DNA of 64,000 nucleotides, taken from positions 4,484,001 to 4,548,000 of the forward strand of contig NZ_CP108093.1 in assembly GCF_036188265.1 (NCBI RefSeq), given 5' to 3'. Origin of the DNA: Streptomyces sp. NBC_00247 (GTDB taxonomy: Bacteria; Actinomycetota; Actinomycetes; Streptomycetales; Streptomycetaceae). Shown piece by piece: positions 15,434 to 24,679 of this stretch (position 1 is the first letter of the stretch; each line of letters starts with the position of its first letter). The notes beneath the pieces are model-generated. The model did not search any database. It was not told the DNA's origin and worked only from the letters and a program-made list of their open reading frames with translations. A program made the translations under genes and the position numbers.

Positions 15434-15769
15434 GTGTCGGATACGAGGACCCCTGCGCAGATCGAGGCGGACATCATCAGCAGGCGCGAGCAGCTGGCTG
15501 TGGTCCTCGACGAGATCGGGGTGCGGGTGCACCCGAAGACGATCATCGGTGACGCGAAGGCGATGGTCGCCGAGAAGGTGGACCGGACGGCGGGCCGCGC
15601 GTACGTCGCGGTGAATCGTTCGGTCTCGGACGTGAAGGCGCGGTTCGTGGCGGAGGACGGCTCGCCCCGGCTGGAGCGGGTGGTGCCGGTGGCGCTGCTC
15701 GCGGTCGGTGTGGTGGGTCTGCTGGTCGTGTCGACGCGGCGCGGGAAGAACGGCCGGCGCCGGAGGTAG
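15434..15769 (+). CDS. DUF3618 family membrane protein
   Basis: A 111-residue protein starting at GTG 15434. The N-terminal 60 residues are the DUF3618 motif (RTPAQIEADIISRREQLAVV, LDEIGVRVHPKTI), a helical region. One transmembrane helix follows (VVPVALLAVGVVGLLVVST) and a short tail RRGKNGRRRR. The family is common in actinobacteria and has no known activity; a cytoplasmic helical domain anchored by one C-terminal helix is likely. Confidence 0.85.
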   Translation: MSDTRTPAQIEADIISRREQLAVVLDEIGVRVHPKTIIGDAKAMVAEKVDRTAGRAYVAVNRSVSDVKARFVAEDGSPRLERVVPVALLAVGVVGLLVVSTRRGKNGRRRR

Positions 15770-15909
15770 CCGGTCCGGCCGGCGGGCCCCGGGCGTGGCC
15801 TTTCGGCCGGTCGTCCCGCGGCGCGGGAAGGATACGCGTCGCGGCGCGGATGCGGGTGGACGTACCCCTACGGCGTACGGGCGTGGGCGCGGCGGGTAGG
15901 TTGCGGGGC

Positions 15910-16251
15910 GTGAGCGACAACACCCAGGACGACAAGCTGCCCATCCGCATGCTGCACGACCGTGTGCTGGTCCGGTCGGACTCGCCGGAGGGCGAGCGCC
16001 GGTCGGGCGGCGGCATTCTGATTCCCGCGACGGCGGCGGTGGGCCGCCGACTGGCTTGGGCCAGGGTGGTCGCGGTGGGCCAGAACGTGCGGTCGGTCGA
16101 GCCCGGGGACCGGGTGCTGTACGACCCCGAGGACCGTGCCGAGGTCGAGGTGCGGAGCGTGGCGTACGTACTGATGCGGGAGCGGGATCTGCACGCGGTG
16201 GCGGCGGACCGGTTCGAGGGGTCGGTGGATTCGACGGGGCTGTATCTGTAG
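15910..16251 (+). CDS. GroES-like co-chaperonin family protein
   Basis: A 113-residue protein of the chaperonin-10 fold. LPIRMLHDRVLVRSDSPEG and RRSGGGILIPATA match the GroES N-terminus and mobile loop (GGILIP is the GroEL-contact motif), and VVAVGQNVRSVEPGDRVLYD matches its core. The C-terminal portion departs from true GroES and no groEL is adjacent, so it is probably a divergent paralogue rather than the main co-chaperonin. GTG 15910 gives the first full-length form; an internal ATG just before the GroES homology is an alternative. Confidence 0.8.
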   Translation: MSDNTQDDKLPIRMLHDRVLVRSDSPEGERRSGGGILIPATAAVGRRLAWARVVAVGQNVRSVEPGDRVLYDPEDRAEVEVRSVAYVLMRERDLHAVAADRFEGSVDSTGLYL

Positions 16252-16265
16252 TCCCCAGCATGCTC

Positions 16266-16303
16266 CGGTGGAGCCCGGTGACCGCGGTCACCGGGCTCCA
16301 CCG
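16266..16303. terminator. Terminator palindrome before the guanidine riboswitch
   Basis: A perfect palindrome with 19-bp arms and no unpaired centre, 15 bp past the GroES-like stop. It is followed by GTTTG and ends 24 bp before the riboswitch, so it separates the upstream gene from the sugE transcript. Confidence 0.75.
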
Positions 16304-16326
16304 CGTTTGTTGCTACGGTGGGACGA

Positions 16327-16366
16327 CCCGACGAGACGCGCCGTACCGGGCTGGCAAAGACGACGC
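16327..16366 (+). ncRNA. Guanidine-III (ykkC-III) riboswitch
   Basis: About 40 nt that match, nearly base for base, the class III guanidine aptamer as I recall it from Thermobifida: CCCGACGAG, then GCGCCGTACC, CGGG closing the first stem, and AAAGACG-ACGC. The first stem pairs CCCG (16327-16330) with CGGG (16347-16350). The pseudoknot pairs GCGCCGT with ACGACGC, with one mismatch relative to the perfect Thermobifida pairing. It lies 43 nt upstream of a SugE-type guanidinium exporter, the known target of this class. Guanidine binding would expose the GGAGG ribosome site at 16397-16401; that mode is inference. Confidence 0.85.
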
Positions 16367-16408
16367 AGTCCGTGTTGTTCCGTGTGTTCGTCGTCGGAGG
16401 TGGCCGTC

Positions 16409-16729
16409 GTGGCCTGGGTTCTTTTGATCGTCGCCGGTCTGCTCGAAGTGGGCTGGTCGATCGGTATGAAGTACGCGGAGGGGTTCACCCGGCTGTGGCC
16501 GAGCGTGTTCACCGTCCTCGGGATCGTGGCCAGCATGCTGCTGCTGGCGCAGGCGGCGAAGTCGCTGCCGATCGGTACGGCGTACGGCGTGTGGGTGGGG
16601 ATCGGGGCCGCCGGTGCGGCGGTGCTCGGGATGGTGGTGCTGCACGAGCCGGTGACCGCCGCCCGGATCTTCTTCGTCTGTCTGCTGCTGGTGTCCGTGG
16701 TGGGGCTGAAGGCGACTTCGGGGCACTGA
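16409..16729 (+). CDS. sugE: Small multidrug-resistance family guanidinium exporter (SugE/Gdx)
   Basis: A 106-residue protein with four transmembrane helices. WVLLIVAGLLEVGWSIGMKY at the N-terminus carries the essential Glu13 of the SMR family, and the SugE branch features KSLPIGTAYGVWVGIGA and a GLK near the C-terminus are present. SugE/Gdx proteins export guanidinium by proton exchange; the guanidine-III riboswitch just upstream strongly supports this over a broad drug-efflux role. GTG 16409 is chosen because GGAGG is 7 nt before it. Confidence 0.93.
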   Translation: MAWVLLIVAGLLEVGWSIGMKYAEGFTRLWPSVFTVLGIVASMLLLAQAAKSLPIGTAYGVWVGIGAAGAAVLGMVVLHEPVTAARIFFVCLLLVSVVGLKATSGH

Positions 16730-16757
16730 GCCCCTGTCGGGTGGCCCCCGGCCGACG

Positions 16758-19253
16758 TCAGCGCCAGGCGTAGGGGAAGGCCGGGCCCCGGGCCCCTTCG
16801 ACGAGGCCGCCGCCGGTGGAGCCGCCTGCCCCGCCGGTGTCCGCCGTGGTGCCGCCGGTCTCTCCGCCGCCGGTGGTGGCGCCCGCGTTGCCGGCGGCTC
16901 CGTTCGTGGTGCCGGTGCCGCCGGTCGCGTTGTCCCCGCCCCCGGTGCCGCCGCCGTTGCCGCCGTCCCCGTTGCCTCCGCCGGTGGGGCCCGTGCCGGT
17001 GGTGCCGCCCGCGCCGGTACCGGTCGGGCCGGGGGTGGCCGGGGTGGTGCCGGCGGGTGTGGTGGGGGTGTCGCCGCTCGGGGTGTCCGCCGGGGAGTCG
17101 GGGTCGGTGGGCGGCGATTCGTCCCCGGAGGGGTCCGGCTCCTCGCTGCCCTCCGCGAGATCCAGCTCGAACTCCCGTACTTCGGAGCCTTCGAGGGCGG
17201 CGGCGGTGTAGTCGGCCCAGGTCTCGGCGGGGGCGCCGCCGCCGTTGACGCGGGACTGGCCGAGGGCTCCGTACAGCGACTCCTGCGTCCCGGTCTCCGG
17301 GTCCTGGCCCATGACGGCGACGACGGTCGCGAGGTCGGGGGTGTAGCCGGCGAACCAGGCGGCCTTGTCCTCCTCGGCGGTGCCGGTCTTCCCGGCGGCG
17401 GGGCGCCCGGCCGCCCGCGCGGCGGTTCCGGTGCCGCCGTCGACGACGCTCCGCAGGATCGCGGTGGTGGTGTCGGCGGCCTCCCGGCTGACGGCCTGCC
17501 GGGTGGTGCGGCCGGGCAGCGCGATGCTCCTGCCGTCCTTGGTGACCTTCGCCACGAGGGTGTACGTGCCGTGCCGCCCGTGGTTGGCGAGGGTCGCGTA
17601 CGCCTCGGCCATGTCGAGCACGCTGGCGGTGGCCGGGCCGAGCGCGATGGACGGGGAGGCGGTCAGGTCGGGGGTGTCCTCGGGGATGCCGAGGCTGATC
17701 GCGGTCTCCTTGACCTTCTCGGGGCCGACGTCCTCGGCCATCTGCGCGTACACCGCGTTGACGGACTTGTCGGTGGCCTCCCGGACGGTGATGTCGCCGT
17801 AACTGACGTCGTCCTCGTTGGCGGGGGCGTAGCCGGTGTCGCCCTGGCGTCCCTCGACGGGGCGCTCGTTGGTTCCGTCGTAGCGGGTGTTCGGGGTGAT
17901 GCGCCGGCCGTCCTGGGTGGTGGCGTCGTCGGCGACGGCGGCGGTGAAGACGAACGGTTTGAAGGTGGAGCCGACCTGGTAGTCGCGGCGGGTGGCGTTG
18001 TTGACGTACTGGCGGGTGTAGTCGACGCCGCCGTACAGGGCGACGACCTCGCCGGTGGCGGGGTCGATGGAGGCGCCGCCGACGCGGACGTTGCGGTCGG
18101 CGTCGTTGCCGTCCTCGGTCCGGGAGGTCACGTTCTCCTCGACGGCGTCCACGAAGGCGTCCTGTTTCTCCTTCTCCAGGGTGGTGGTGATCCGGTAGCC
18201 GCCGGTGGCGAGGGTCTCCTCGTCGACGATCCCGTGGCCGGTGAGGTAGTCCTTGACCGCGTTGACGAGGTAGCCGCGCTGCCCGGAGAGGCCGGTGGAG
18301 GCCTTGGCCTCGTCCGGCGGCGGGAAGGTGAGGGCGGCGCGCGCGGACGTCCCGAGCCATTCCTCCTTGACCATGCCGTCGAGCACGTAGTTCCAGCGGG
18401 CGAGGACGGCCGGCCCGTTCTCCGGGTGGGCGACGACGTCGTACGCGCTGGGGGCGTTGAGGAGCGAGGCGAGGTACGCGCCTTCGGCGACGTCCACGTC
18501 GGTGACGTCCTTGCCGTAGTACGCCTGGGCCGCGGCCTGGATGCCGTAGGCGTTGCGGCCGAAGTAGCTGGTGTTGAGGTACCCCTCGAAGATCTGGTCC
18601 TTGGTCTGCTCGCGGTCCAGCTTGATCGCGATGAAGAACTCCTTCACCTTGCGTACGACCGTCTGCTCCTGGCCGAGGTAGTAGTTCTTGACGTACTGCT
18701 GGGTGATCGTCGAACCGCCCTGTCTGCCCTGTCCGGTGACGGTGTTCCAGGCGGCGCGGAGCATGGCGCCGACGTCGACGGCGCGCTCGGAGTAGAAGTT
18801 GCGGTCCTCGGCGGCGAGTACGGCGTGCTGGACGTCCTTCGGGACCTGCGCGAGCTGGATGTTCTCCCGGTTGACGTCGCCGTCGCGGGCGATGACCGCC
18901 CCGTCGCGGTAGAGGTAGACGTTGCTCTGGGCGGTGGCGCTGGAGTTGGCGGCGGGGATGCCGACGAGCTGGTACCCGGCGACGAAGCCGCCCACGAGCA
19001 GGACGGCGATCAGCAGGACGGCCCCCAGGACCATGCGCCAGGTCGGGACGAGGCGGCGCCAGCCCTTGCGCCGGGGGCGCTTCGTGCGGCCCTTGCGGCC
19101 CTTGCCCTCCTGGAGCCTGGCCGAGGCCGCGGTTTCCGTCGGCCCGTCCGCCGTCCCGCCGTGCGGGTCGCTCCCACCGGCGTCCTCGTCACCCTTGCCG
19201 CCCTCGTTGCCGGAGGGGTCCCGGGGGGTCCAGCGCTGTGGCTCGTCGCTCAT
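16758..19253 (-). CDS. Class A penicillin-binding protein (transglycosylase/transpeptidase)
   Basis: An 831-residue bifunctional peptidoglycan synthase. A charged cytoplasmic tail (1-70) precedes one transmembrane helix (MVLGAVLLIAVLLVGGFVAG). The glycosyltransferase (GT51) domain has the catalytic Glu in VLAAEDRNFYSERAVD and GGSTITQQYVKNYYL. The transpeptidase domain has SxxK as STFK (GSTFKPFVF), SVN and KTGT (GKTGTAEEDKAAWF). The last roughly 140 residues are Pro, Gly and Thr-rich low complexity (GTGPTGGGNGDGGNGGG), an extracellular tail seen in several streptomycete PBPs. It sits divergent to the ABC transporter operon. Confidence 0.95.
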   Translation of the reverse strand: MSDEPQRWTPRDPSGNEGGKGDEDAGGSDPHGGTADGPTETAASARLQEGKGRKGRTKRPRRKGWRRLVPTWRMVLGAVLLIAVLLVGGFVAGYQLVGIPAANSSATAQSNVYLYRDGAVIARDGDVNRENIQLAQVPKDVQHAVLAAEDRNFYSERAVDVGAMLRAAWNTVTGQGRQGGSTITQQYVKNYYLGQEQTVVRKVKEFFIAIKLDREQTKDQIFEGYLNTSYFGRNAYGIQAAAQAYYGKDVTDVDVAEGAYLASLLNAPSAYDVVAHPENGPAVLARWNYVLDGMVKEEWLGTSARAALTFPPPDEAKASTGLSGQRGYLVNAVKDYLTGHGIVDEETLATGGYRITTTLEKEKQDAFVDAVEENVTSRTEDGNDADRNVRVGGASIDPATGEVVALYGGVDYTRQYVNNATRRDYQVGSTFKPFVFTAAVADDATTQDGRRITPNTRYDGTNERPVEGRQGDTGYAPANEDDVSYGDITVREATDKSVNAVYAQMAEDVGPEKVKETAISLGIPEDTPDLTASPSIALGPATASVLDMAEAYATLANHGRHGTYTLVAKVTKDGRSIALPGRTTRQAVSREAADTTTAILRSVVDGGTGTAARAAGRPAAGKTGTAEEDKAAWFAGYTPDLATVVAVMGQDPETGTQESLYGALGQSRVNGGGAPAETWADYTAAALEGSEVREFELDLAEGSEEPDPSGDESPPTDPDSPADTPSGDTPTTPAGTTPATPGPTGTGAGGTTGTGPTGGGNGDGGNGGGTGGGDNATGGTGTTNGAAGNAGATTGGGETGGTTADTGGAGGSTGGGLVEGARGPAFPYAWR

Positions 19254-19489
19254 GTGGTGGAGACTCCTCGGCCGCGGACAGTCCTCCCATACTGCCCTTT
19301 TACTGTCGATAACCTTCGGAACGCACCTGAACGTGCTGCCGCACGCCCTCCCGGACGCTTCGCGCGCCCCGGAAAACGGGTCGCGGGGTTCCGGATGCCT
19401 GGACTACTGTCGTGCGCTTTGGTGCCTGCGGGCGGGCAGTTCCCCGGACGGGTGGTCCGGGCGGGAACACGAACGGGACTGGGGGAGAC

Positions 19490-20290
19490 GTGCGGGTCTA
19501 TGCCGTGGTGGCCGCGGGCGGATTCCGCCGGCATGCCACCTACCGGATGGCGACGGTGGCGGGGACCTTCACCAACACGGTCTTCGGCTTCATCGTCGCG
19601 TACACCTACGCCGCCCTGTGGGCGGAGCGGCCGGACCTCGGCGGCTACGACACCGCGCAGGCCATGACCTTCGTCTGGCTGGGCCAGGCGCTGCTGATGA
19701 CGTGTTCGATGATGGGCGGCGGCTTCGAGAACGAGCTGATGGCGCGCATCCGGACCGGCGACATCGCGATCGACCTCTACCGTCCGGCCGACCTCCAGCT
19801 CTGGTGGCTGGCGGGCGACCTGGGCCGGGCGGCCTTCCATTTCCTCGGGCGCGGCATCGTGCCGATGGCGATCGGCGCGCTCGCCTTCGAGCTGGCCCTG
19901 CCCGTCTCGCCGTGGACCTGGCTGGCGTTCCTGGTGTCGGTGGTGCTCGGGGTGGTGGTCAGCTTCGCCGTCCGCTTCCTCGTCGCGCTGGCGGCGTTCT
20001 GGCTGCTGGACGGGGCCGGGGTGCTCCAGATCAGCTGGCTGACGGGGCTGTTCTTCTCGGGGATGCTGCTGCCGCTGAACCTGTTCCCGGGGCTGCTGGG
20101 CGAGGTGGCGCGGGCCCTGCCGTGGTCGGCGTTCCTCCAGGTGCCCGCCGACGTGTTCCTCGGCAAGCGCACCGGGTGGGACCTGGTGGGGGCGTTCGCC
20201 TTCCAGGCCGGCTGGGCGCTGGTCCTGCTGCTGGCGGGCCGGCTCCTGCAGTCGGTCGCGACACGGAGAGTGGTGGTGCAGGGTGGCTGA
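19490..20290 (+). CDS. ABC-2 type transporter permease (first)
   Basis: A 266-residue protein with six hydrophobic segments and the ABC-2 membrane plan, first gene of a three-gene exporter. GTG 19490 has GGGGGAGA directly upstream. It overlaps the next gene by 8 nt. Together with the second permease and the ATPase it should form an efflux complex of the DUF990/daunorubicin-resistance-like class. The cargo is unknown; drugs, lipids or surface polymers are all possible. Confidence 0.85.
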   Translation: MRVYAVVAAGGFRRHATYRMATVAGTFTNTVFGFIVAYTYAALWAERPDLGGYDTAQAMTFVWLGQALLMTCSMMGGGFENELMARIRTGDIAIDLYRPADLQLWWLAGDLGRAAFHFLGRGIVPMAIGALAFELALPVSPWTWLAFLVSVVLGVVVSFAVRFLVALAAFWLLDGAGVLQISWLTGLFFSGMLLPLNLFPGLLGEVARALPWSAFLQVPADVFLGKRTGWDLVGAFAFQAGWALVLLLAGRLLQSVATRRVVVQGG

Positions 20291-21170
20291 CACGGTGCTC
20301 GTCCCGGACGGCGGTACGGGAGCGGAGGCGGTGGCGTACGCGCCCCGTGGCGGCGGGCGGTCGCAGGCGGCGGAGGGCCTCCGCGCCTACCGGCTCATCG
20401 CGGGGATGTGGATCCGCTCGACCATGGCGTACCGGGCGTCCTTCGTCATGACCACGCTCGGCAACTTCCTCTCGACGGTCTTCGACTTCGTCGCCATCAT
20501 GCTGATGTTCAGTCATGTCGACGCGCTCGGCGGGTACTCCCTGCCGGAGATCGCCCTGCTGTACGGGATGGCGGCCACCGCGTTCGGTCTGGCCGATCTG
20601 CTGCTGGGGTCGCTGGACCGGATCGGTGAGCGGGTCCGGGACGGCACGCTCGACACGCTGCTGGTGCGCCCCGTGCCGGTGCTGGTCCAGGTGGCGGCCG
20701 ACCGGTTCGCGCTGCGCCGGACGGGGCGGATCATCCAGGGGCTGATGGTCCTGGGGTACGCCCTGGTGGTGCTGGACATCGAGTGGACGCCGCTGAAGGT
20801 GCTGCTGGTGCCGCTCGCGGTGGTGAGCGGCGGGGCGGTCTTCGGCGCGGTGTACGTCGCCGGCTCGGCCCTCCAGTTCTTCGCCCTGGACGCGGCGGAG
20901 GTGCAGAGCTCCTTCACGTACGGCGGGCAGACGCTGTTGCAGTACCCGCCCACCGTCTTCGCCCGAGAACTGGTGCGCGGGGTGACGTTCGTGGTGCCGC
21001 TGGCCTTCGTGAGCTGGCTGCCCGCGCTGTACGTGCTGGGGCGGGAGTACCCGGTGGCGCTGCCGCAGTGGGTGGCGTTCCTGTCCCCGGTGGTGGCGGC
21101 CGGGTGCGGGCTGCTCGCGGGCCTGGCGTGGCGCACGGGTTTGCGGGCGTACCGGAGTACGGGAAGTTGA
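20283..21170 (+). CDS. ABC-2 type transporter permease (second)
   Basis: A 295-residue permease with about six membrane helices. A 30-residue Gly/Ala-rich N-terminus precedes the first helix. It is distinct from but related to the preceding permease, so the membrane part is probably a heterodimer. GTG 20283 lies inside the end of the upstream gene. The ATPase gene starts 20 nt downstream. Confidence 0.85.
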   Translation: MADTVLVPDGGTGAEAVAYAPRGGGRSQAAEGLRAYRLIAGMWIRSTMAYRASFVMTTLGNFLSTVFDFVAIMLMFSHVDALGGYSLPEIALLYGMAATAFGLADLLLGSLDRIGERVRDGTLDTLLVRPVPVLVQVAADRFALRRTGRIIQGLMVLGYALVVLDIEWTPLKVLLVPLAVVSGGAVFGAVYVAGSALQFFALDAAEVQSSFTYGGQTLLQYPPTVFARELVRGVTFVVPLAFVSWLPALYVLGREYPVALPQWVAFLSPVVAAGCGLLAGLAWRTGLRAYRSTGS

Positions 21171-21190
21171 CGAGGGACGGCGGTACGGAG

Positions 21191-22267
21191 ATGGGGCCGG
21201 GCATGGAACGGAACGCGGTTGCCGGTGCGGTACGGGACGCGGGTACGGCGGTGGCGGAGGACGGCGCACGGACACCGGCGGGGGACGGCTCGTTCATCGA
21301 GCTGGACGGGGTGGAGAAGGTCTTCGAGGTGCGCCGCAAGGCGGGTTTCCTGCGGCGCGAGCGGCACGAGGTGCGCGCGGTGGACGGGATCAGCTTCCGG
21401 GTGGCGCGCGGCGAGATGGTCGGCTACATCGGCCCGAACGGTGCGGGCAAGTCGACGACGATCAAGATGCTGACGGGCATCCTGACCCCGAGCGGCGGCC
21501 GGCTGCGGGTCGCGGGAGTCGACCCGTCGCGGGAGCGCACCAGGCTGGCGCACCGGATCGGGGTGGTGTTCGGGCAGCGCACCACGCTCTGGTGGGACCT
21601 GCCGCTGAAGGACTCCTACCGGCTGATGCACCGCATGTACCGCATCCCGGACGCGCGTTACCGCGAGAACCTGGACCGCTGCGTAGAACTCCTCGACCTG
21701 GCTGACCTGTTGGACACGCCGGTCCGGCAACTCTCGCTCGGCCAGCGGATGCGCGGCGACATCGCGGCGGCGCTGCTGCACGATCCGGAGGTGCTGTACC
21801 TGGACGAGCCGACGATCGGGCTCGACATCATCTCCAAGACGAAGGTGCGGCAGTTCCTCAAGGACCTGAACGAGGAGCGCTCCACCACCGTCCTGCTCAC
21901 CACCCACGACCTCACCGACATCGAGCAGTTGTGCCGGAGGGTGATGGTGATCGACCACGGCCGGCTGATGTACGACGGCGCGCTCGCCGGGCTGCACGAG
22001 GCGGGGGAGAGCGAGCGCGTCCTGGTGGTCGATCTGGAGCGCGAACTCCCGCCGATCGCGGTGGAGTCCGAGGGGCCGCTGCGGGCGCGGGTGCTCAGGA
22101 CCGAGGGGCCGCGCCAGTGGCTGGCGCTCCCGGCGGACGCCTCGGTGGCGCCCCTGGTGGCACGGATCGCGGCGGAGTACCCGCTGAAGGACCTCTCGGT
22201 CCGGGAGCCGGACATCGAGGACGTGATCGCCCGGATGTACGCGGCGCGACCGCACCCGGCCGCGTAG
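21191..22267 (+). CDS. ABC transporter ATP-binding protein
   Basis: A 358-residue ATPase of the exporter. After about 33 low-complexity residues come the Walker A motif GPNGAGKS, Q-loop region VVFGQRTTLWW, signature LSLGQRMRG, Walker B VLYLDEPTIGLD and the switch histidine in TTHDLTD. The C-terminal 100 residues (ERVLVVDLERELPP onward) are the extra domain common to ABC-2 exporters of the YadG/daunorubicin type. The tryptophan pair in TTLWWDLP is typical of the DUF990-associated subgroup. It closes the operon. Confidence 0.93.
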   Translation: MGPGMERNAVAGAVRDAGTAVAEDGARTPAGDGSFIELDGVEKVFEVRRKAGFLRRERHEVRAVDGISFRVARGEMVGYIGPNGAGKSTTIKMLTGILTPSGGRLRVAGVDPSRERTRLAHRIGVVFGQRTTLWWDLPLKDSYRLMHRMYRIPDARYRENLDRCVELLDLADLLDTPVRQLSLGQRMRGDIAAALLHDPEVLYLDEPTIGLDIISKTKVRQFLKDLNEERSTTVLLTTHDLTDIEQLCRRVMVIDHGRLMYDGALAGLHEAGESERVLVVDLERELPPIAVESEGPLRARVLRTEGPRQWLALPADASVAPLVARIAAEYPLKDLSVREPDIEDVIARMYAARPHPAA

Positions 22268-22339
22268 GCCGCGATTGTTGGGCGCCGCCCCGTGCCGGGC
22301 GCTGGCCCGGCGGTGCGCGCGGTGCATAGGGTGGGCGCC

Positions 22340-23089
22340 ATGACGACTGAACTCCCGGACATGCGGGCCTCCGACGCCGAGCGGGAACGGATCGCCGACA
22401 TCCTGCGGGATGCCATGGCCGAAGGGCGCCTGGACATGGAGGAGTTCGAGCAGCGGCTGGAAGTGGCCTACGCGGCCCGCACGCGCGGGGAGTTGACTCC
22501 GCTCGTCCGTGATCTGCCGCCCTCCGGAACGCCGTTGCCCGACGTGGGCGGCGCCGCGGTGACGGCGTGGTCGGAGCGGATCGGCGGGGAGCCGACGTCG
22601 AAGGGCGGGTTCGCGTTCTGGGGCGGCTTCAGTCGACGGGGGCGCTGGACCGTGGGCCGGACGTTCACCTCGTTCGTGATGTGGGGCGGCGGTGTCGTCG
22701 ATCTTCGCGAGGCCCGTTTCGCGGAGCGCGAGGTGACGATCCGCTGTGTCACGATCATGGGCGGCATGAGCGTCACCGTGCCGCCGGACGTACAGGTACG
22801 GGTCAACGGGATCGGCCTCATGGGCGGGTTCGACGAGCGGTCCAAGGACGAGGGCGAACCCGCCCCGGACGCGCCGAGGGTGACCGTCACCGGCTTCGCG
22901 CTGATGGGCGGCGTCGGCGTGGAACGCAAGTGGAGCAAGGCGGAACGCCGCCGCCGCAGGGAAGCCGAGGCGGGAGCGAAGGCGGAGGCCGTGGGCGGAG
23001 CCCCGGCGCCGCGGACGGTGGACGGACCGGGCGGCAGCCGGGAGCAGGGTGGGGCGCGCGGGCCGGGTGGGGGCAAGGAGCTGCGCTGA
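22340..23089 (+). CDS. DUF1707 domain protein with LiaF-like C-terminal part
   Basis: A 249-residue soluble protein. Residues 6-62 are DUF1707 (MRASDAERERIADILRDAMA, EGRLDMEEFEQRLEVAYAAR), a short helical module. After a linker, residues 105-190 form beta-rich repeats (VVDLREARF, VTIRCVTIMGGMSVTVPPDV, VRVNGIGLMGGF, VTGFALMGGVGV) similar to the cell-wall-stress response domain of LiaF. A charged low-complexity tail ends the protein. A regulatory or sensory role at the membrane is suggested by family only. Confidence 0.82.
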   Translation: MTTELPDMRASDAERERIADILRDAMAEGRLDMEEFEQRLEVAYAARTRGELTPLVRDLPPSGTPLPDVGGAAVTAWSERIGGEPTSKGGFAFWGGFSRRGRWTVGRTFTSFVMWGGGVVDLREARFAEREVTIRCVTIMGGMSVTVPPDVQVRVNGIGLMGGFDERSKDEGEPAPDAPRVTVTGFALMGGVGVERKWSKAERRRRREAEAGAKAEAVGGAPAPRTVDGPGGSREQGGARGPGGGKELR

Positions 23090-23173
23090 GGCCCGGTACG
23101 GGGGGCACGCGCGGAGGACCGGCAGGGCGTCCCGGGGCCGGCGCGGGCCCGGATCCGTTCCGCCCCGGAGGCC

Positions 23174-24466
23174 CTACCCCTGCGGGGCGCCGGTCAGCAG
23201 GCCGAGGCCGATGCTGTCGGCGAGGGCTTGGTAGCCCTGGTCGTTGAAGTGCAGATGGTCGCCGCTGTCGTAGTCGGCCCGGATGCGTTCCGGTGCGGCG
23301 AGGTCGCGGACCACCTCGTCGAAGTCCACGTACGCGTCGAACACCCCGCCGGCCCGGATCTGTTCGTTGACCTCCTGCCGCACCGCCTCGCGGGACCGGG
23401 TGAAGTTGGGGATGCCCTCGAACGGGGTCAGGGTCACCCCGATCACCCGCAGCCCCCGGGCGTGGGCCTGGCCGGTGAGGCGGCGCAGGGCGTCCACGAC
23501 CTGCTGCGGGTCGAGGTGGGGGGAGGCGGTCTGGGCGTCGTTGATGCCGAGCGCGACGATCACCGTACGCACTCCGGTGACGCCCAGCACGTCCCGTTCG
23601 AACCGGGTGACGCCCGCGACGCCGCCCCGGCCGTCCGACAGCAGGCGGTTCCCCGAGATGCCCTGGTTCGCCACGCCCCAACCGCCCTTCAGCCGGTCGG
23701 CCAGGAGGTCCGGCCAGCGTCTGTCGGCGTTGGGGGTGGAGCCGCTGCCGGCCGTGAGCGAGTCGCCGAAGGCGACGACCGTGCCCGAGGCGGCCGTACT
23801 GAAGACGTCGACGGCCGTCAGATAGCGCCACTCGTCGATGGGCCGCGCGGTGCGCGCGTCGACGAGGTACGAGGTCTGGAAGGCGGCCGGGTGCTGCGTG
23901 ATGTGCCCGCCGGTCACGGGCGTACGGAAGGACACGACGAGGTCCGAGTCGGCGGCGATCCTCGTCCGCACGGCGTCGCTCACGACATGCCCGCCCGCCG
24001 GAACGGTGACCCGGCCCGCGCCCCCGAAGGTCACCGGGCGGGAGTTCACCCGCGCGTGGTCGACCACGAGGGGGCCGGTGCCGAAGAGGTTCGAGAGGGT
24101 GATGCGCGCGGCGACACCGCCGGCGCTGCTGTGCACGGCGTTCCGTACGACCGTGCCCGCCGGTTCGCGTGTGCCGACCGGGGCGGCGCGTACCGGCGCC
24201 CCGGTCCAGGTGGCGACCCACCGGCCGTCCGCCGCCGCGGACTCGCGGCCGGCCGGGTGCTCGCCGGCCGCCCGCACGTCGCTGCCGTGGGGGCCGGCGA
24301 GCCGTTCCGTGCCGAGGGCGAGAGCCGCGGCGAGCACGGCGGTACCGGCCACGAGGGCGGGCAGCAGCGCGCGCCTGCGGAGGCCGGAGCCCGCCCCGTA
24401 GCCGCGGCGGGGCTCGCGGGGGCCGGGGTCCGGTCCGGCTTGGTCTCTACGGGCGACCCTGGACAT
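23174..24466 (-). CDS. Secreted SGNH/GDSL hydrolase
   Basis: A 430-residue esterase-type protein. An Arg-rich start and one hydrophobic segment (LLPALVAGTAVLAAALALG) give an export signal or membrane anchor. About 150 residues of a beta-rich domain follow, then the SGNH domain: block I FGDSLTAGSG (catalytic Ser), block II with NQGISGNRLL (oxyanion Gly/Asn), block III GINDAQ, and block V DHLHFN (catalytic Asp and His). The family deacylates lipids, polysaccharides or small esters; the substrate is unknown. It is divergent from the DUF445 gene. The ATG at 24466 begins shortly before the export signal. Confidence 0.9.
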   Translation of the reverse strand: MSRVARRDQAGPDPGPREPRRGYGAGSGLRRRALLPALVAGTAVLAAALALGTERLAGPHGSDVRAAGEHPAGRESAAADGRWVATWTGAPVRAAPVGTREPAGTVVRNAVHSSAGGVAARITLSNLFGTGPLVVDHARVNSRPVTFGGAGRVTVPAGGHVVSDAVRTRIAADSDLVVSFRTPVTGGHITQHPAAFQTSYLVDARTARPIDEWRYLTAVDVFSTAASGTVVAFGDSLTAGSGSTPNADRRWPDLLADRLKGGWGVANQGISGNRLLSDGRGGVAGVTRFERDVLGVTGVRTVIVALGINDAQTASPHLDPQQVVDALRRLTGQAHARGLRVIGVTLTPFEGIPNFTRSREAVRQEVNEQIRAGGVFDAYVDFDEVVRDLAAPERIRADYDSGDHLHFNDQGYQALADSIGLGLLTGAPQG

Positions 24467-24679
24467 GCGCGGTACGTCTCCTCGTGCTCGGCCCGGGATG
24501 CCGGGAACCGGTGTGCGGCGGTGCGGCGGGCCGCCGGGAACTGGGCGGGCGGCCCGGGAGTAGGACAGTGGGGACAATGCGTACGACAGGGGAAGACGTG
24601 TACGCGAACGGGTGGCGCGGTAGGAGGGGACCGGGCGCACGGCGGACCGGTACACGGCAGGAAAGCGAGGCAGGACGCG

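Noticed and set aside
15910..16251. Naming the GroES-like gene groES
   Set aside because: No groEL is adjacent and the C-terminal half departs from true GroES, so a symbol is not justified.
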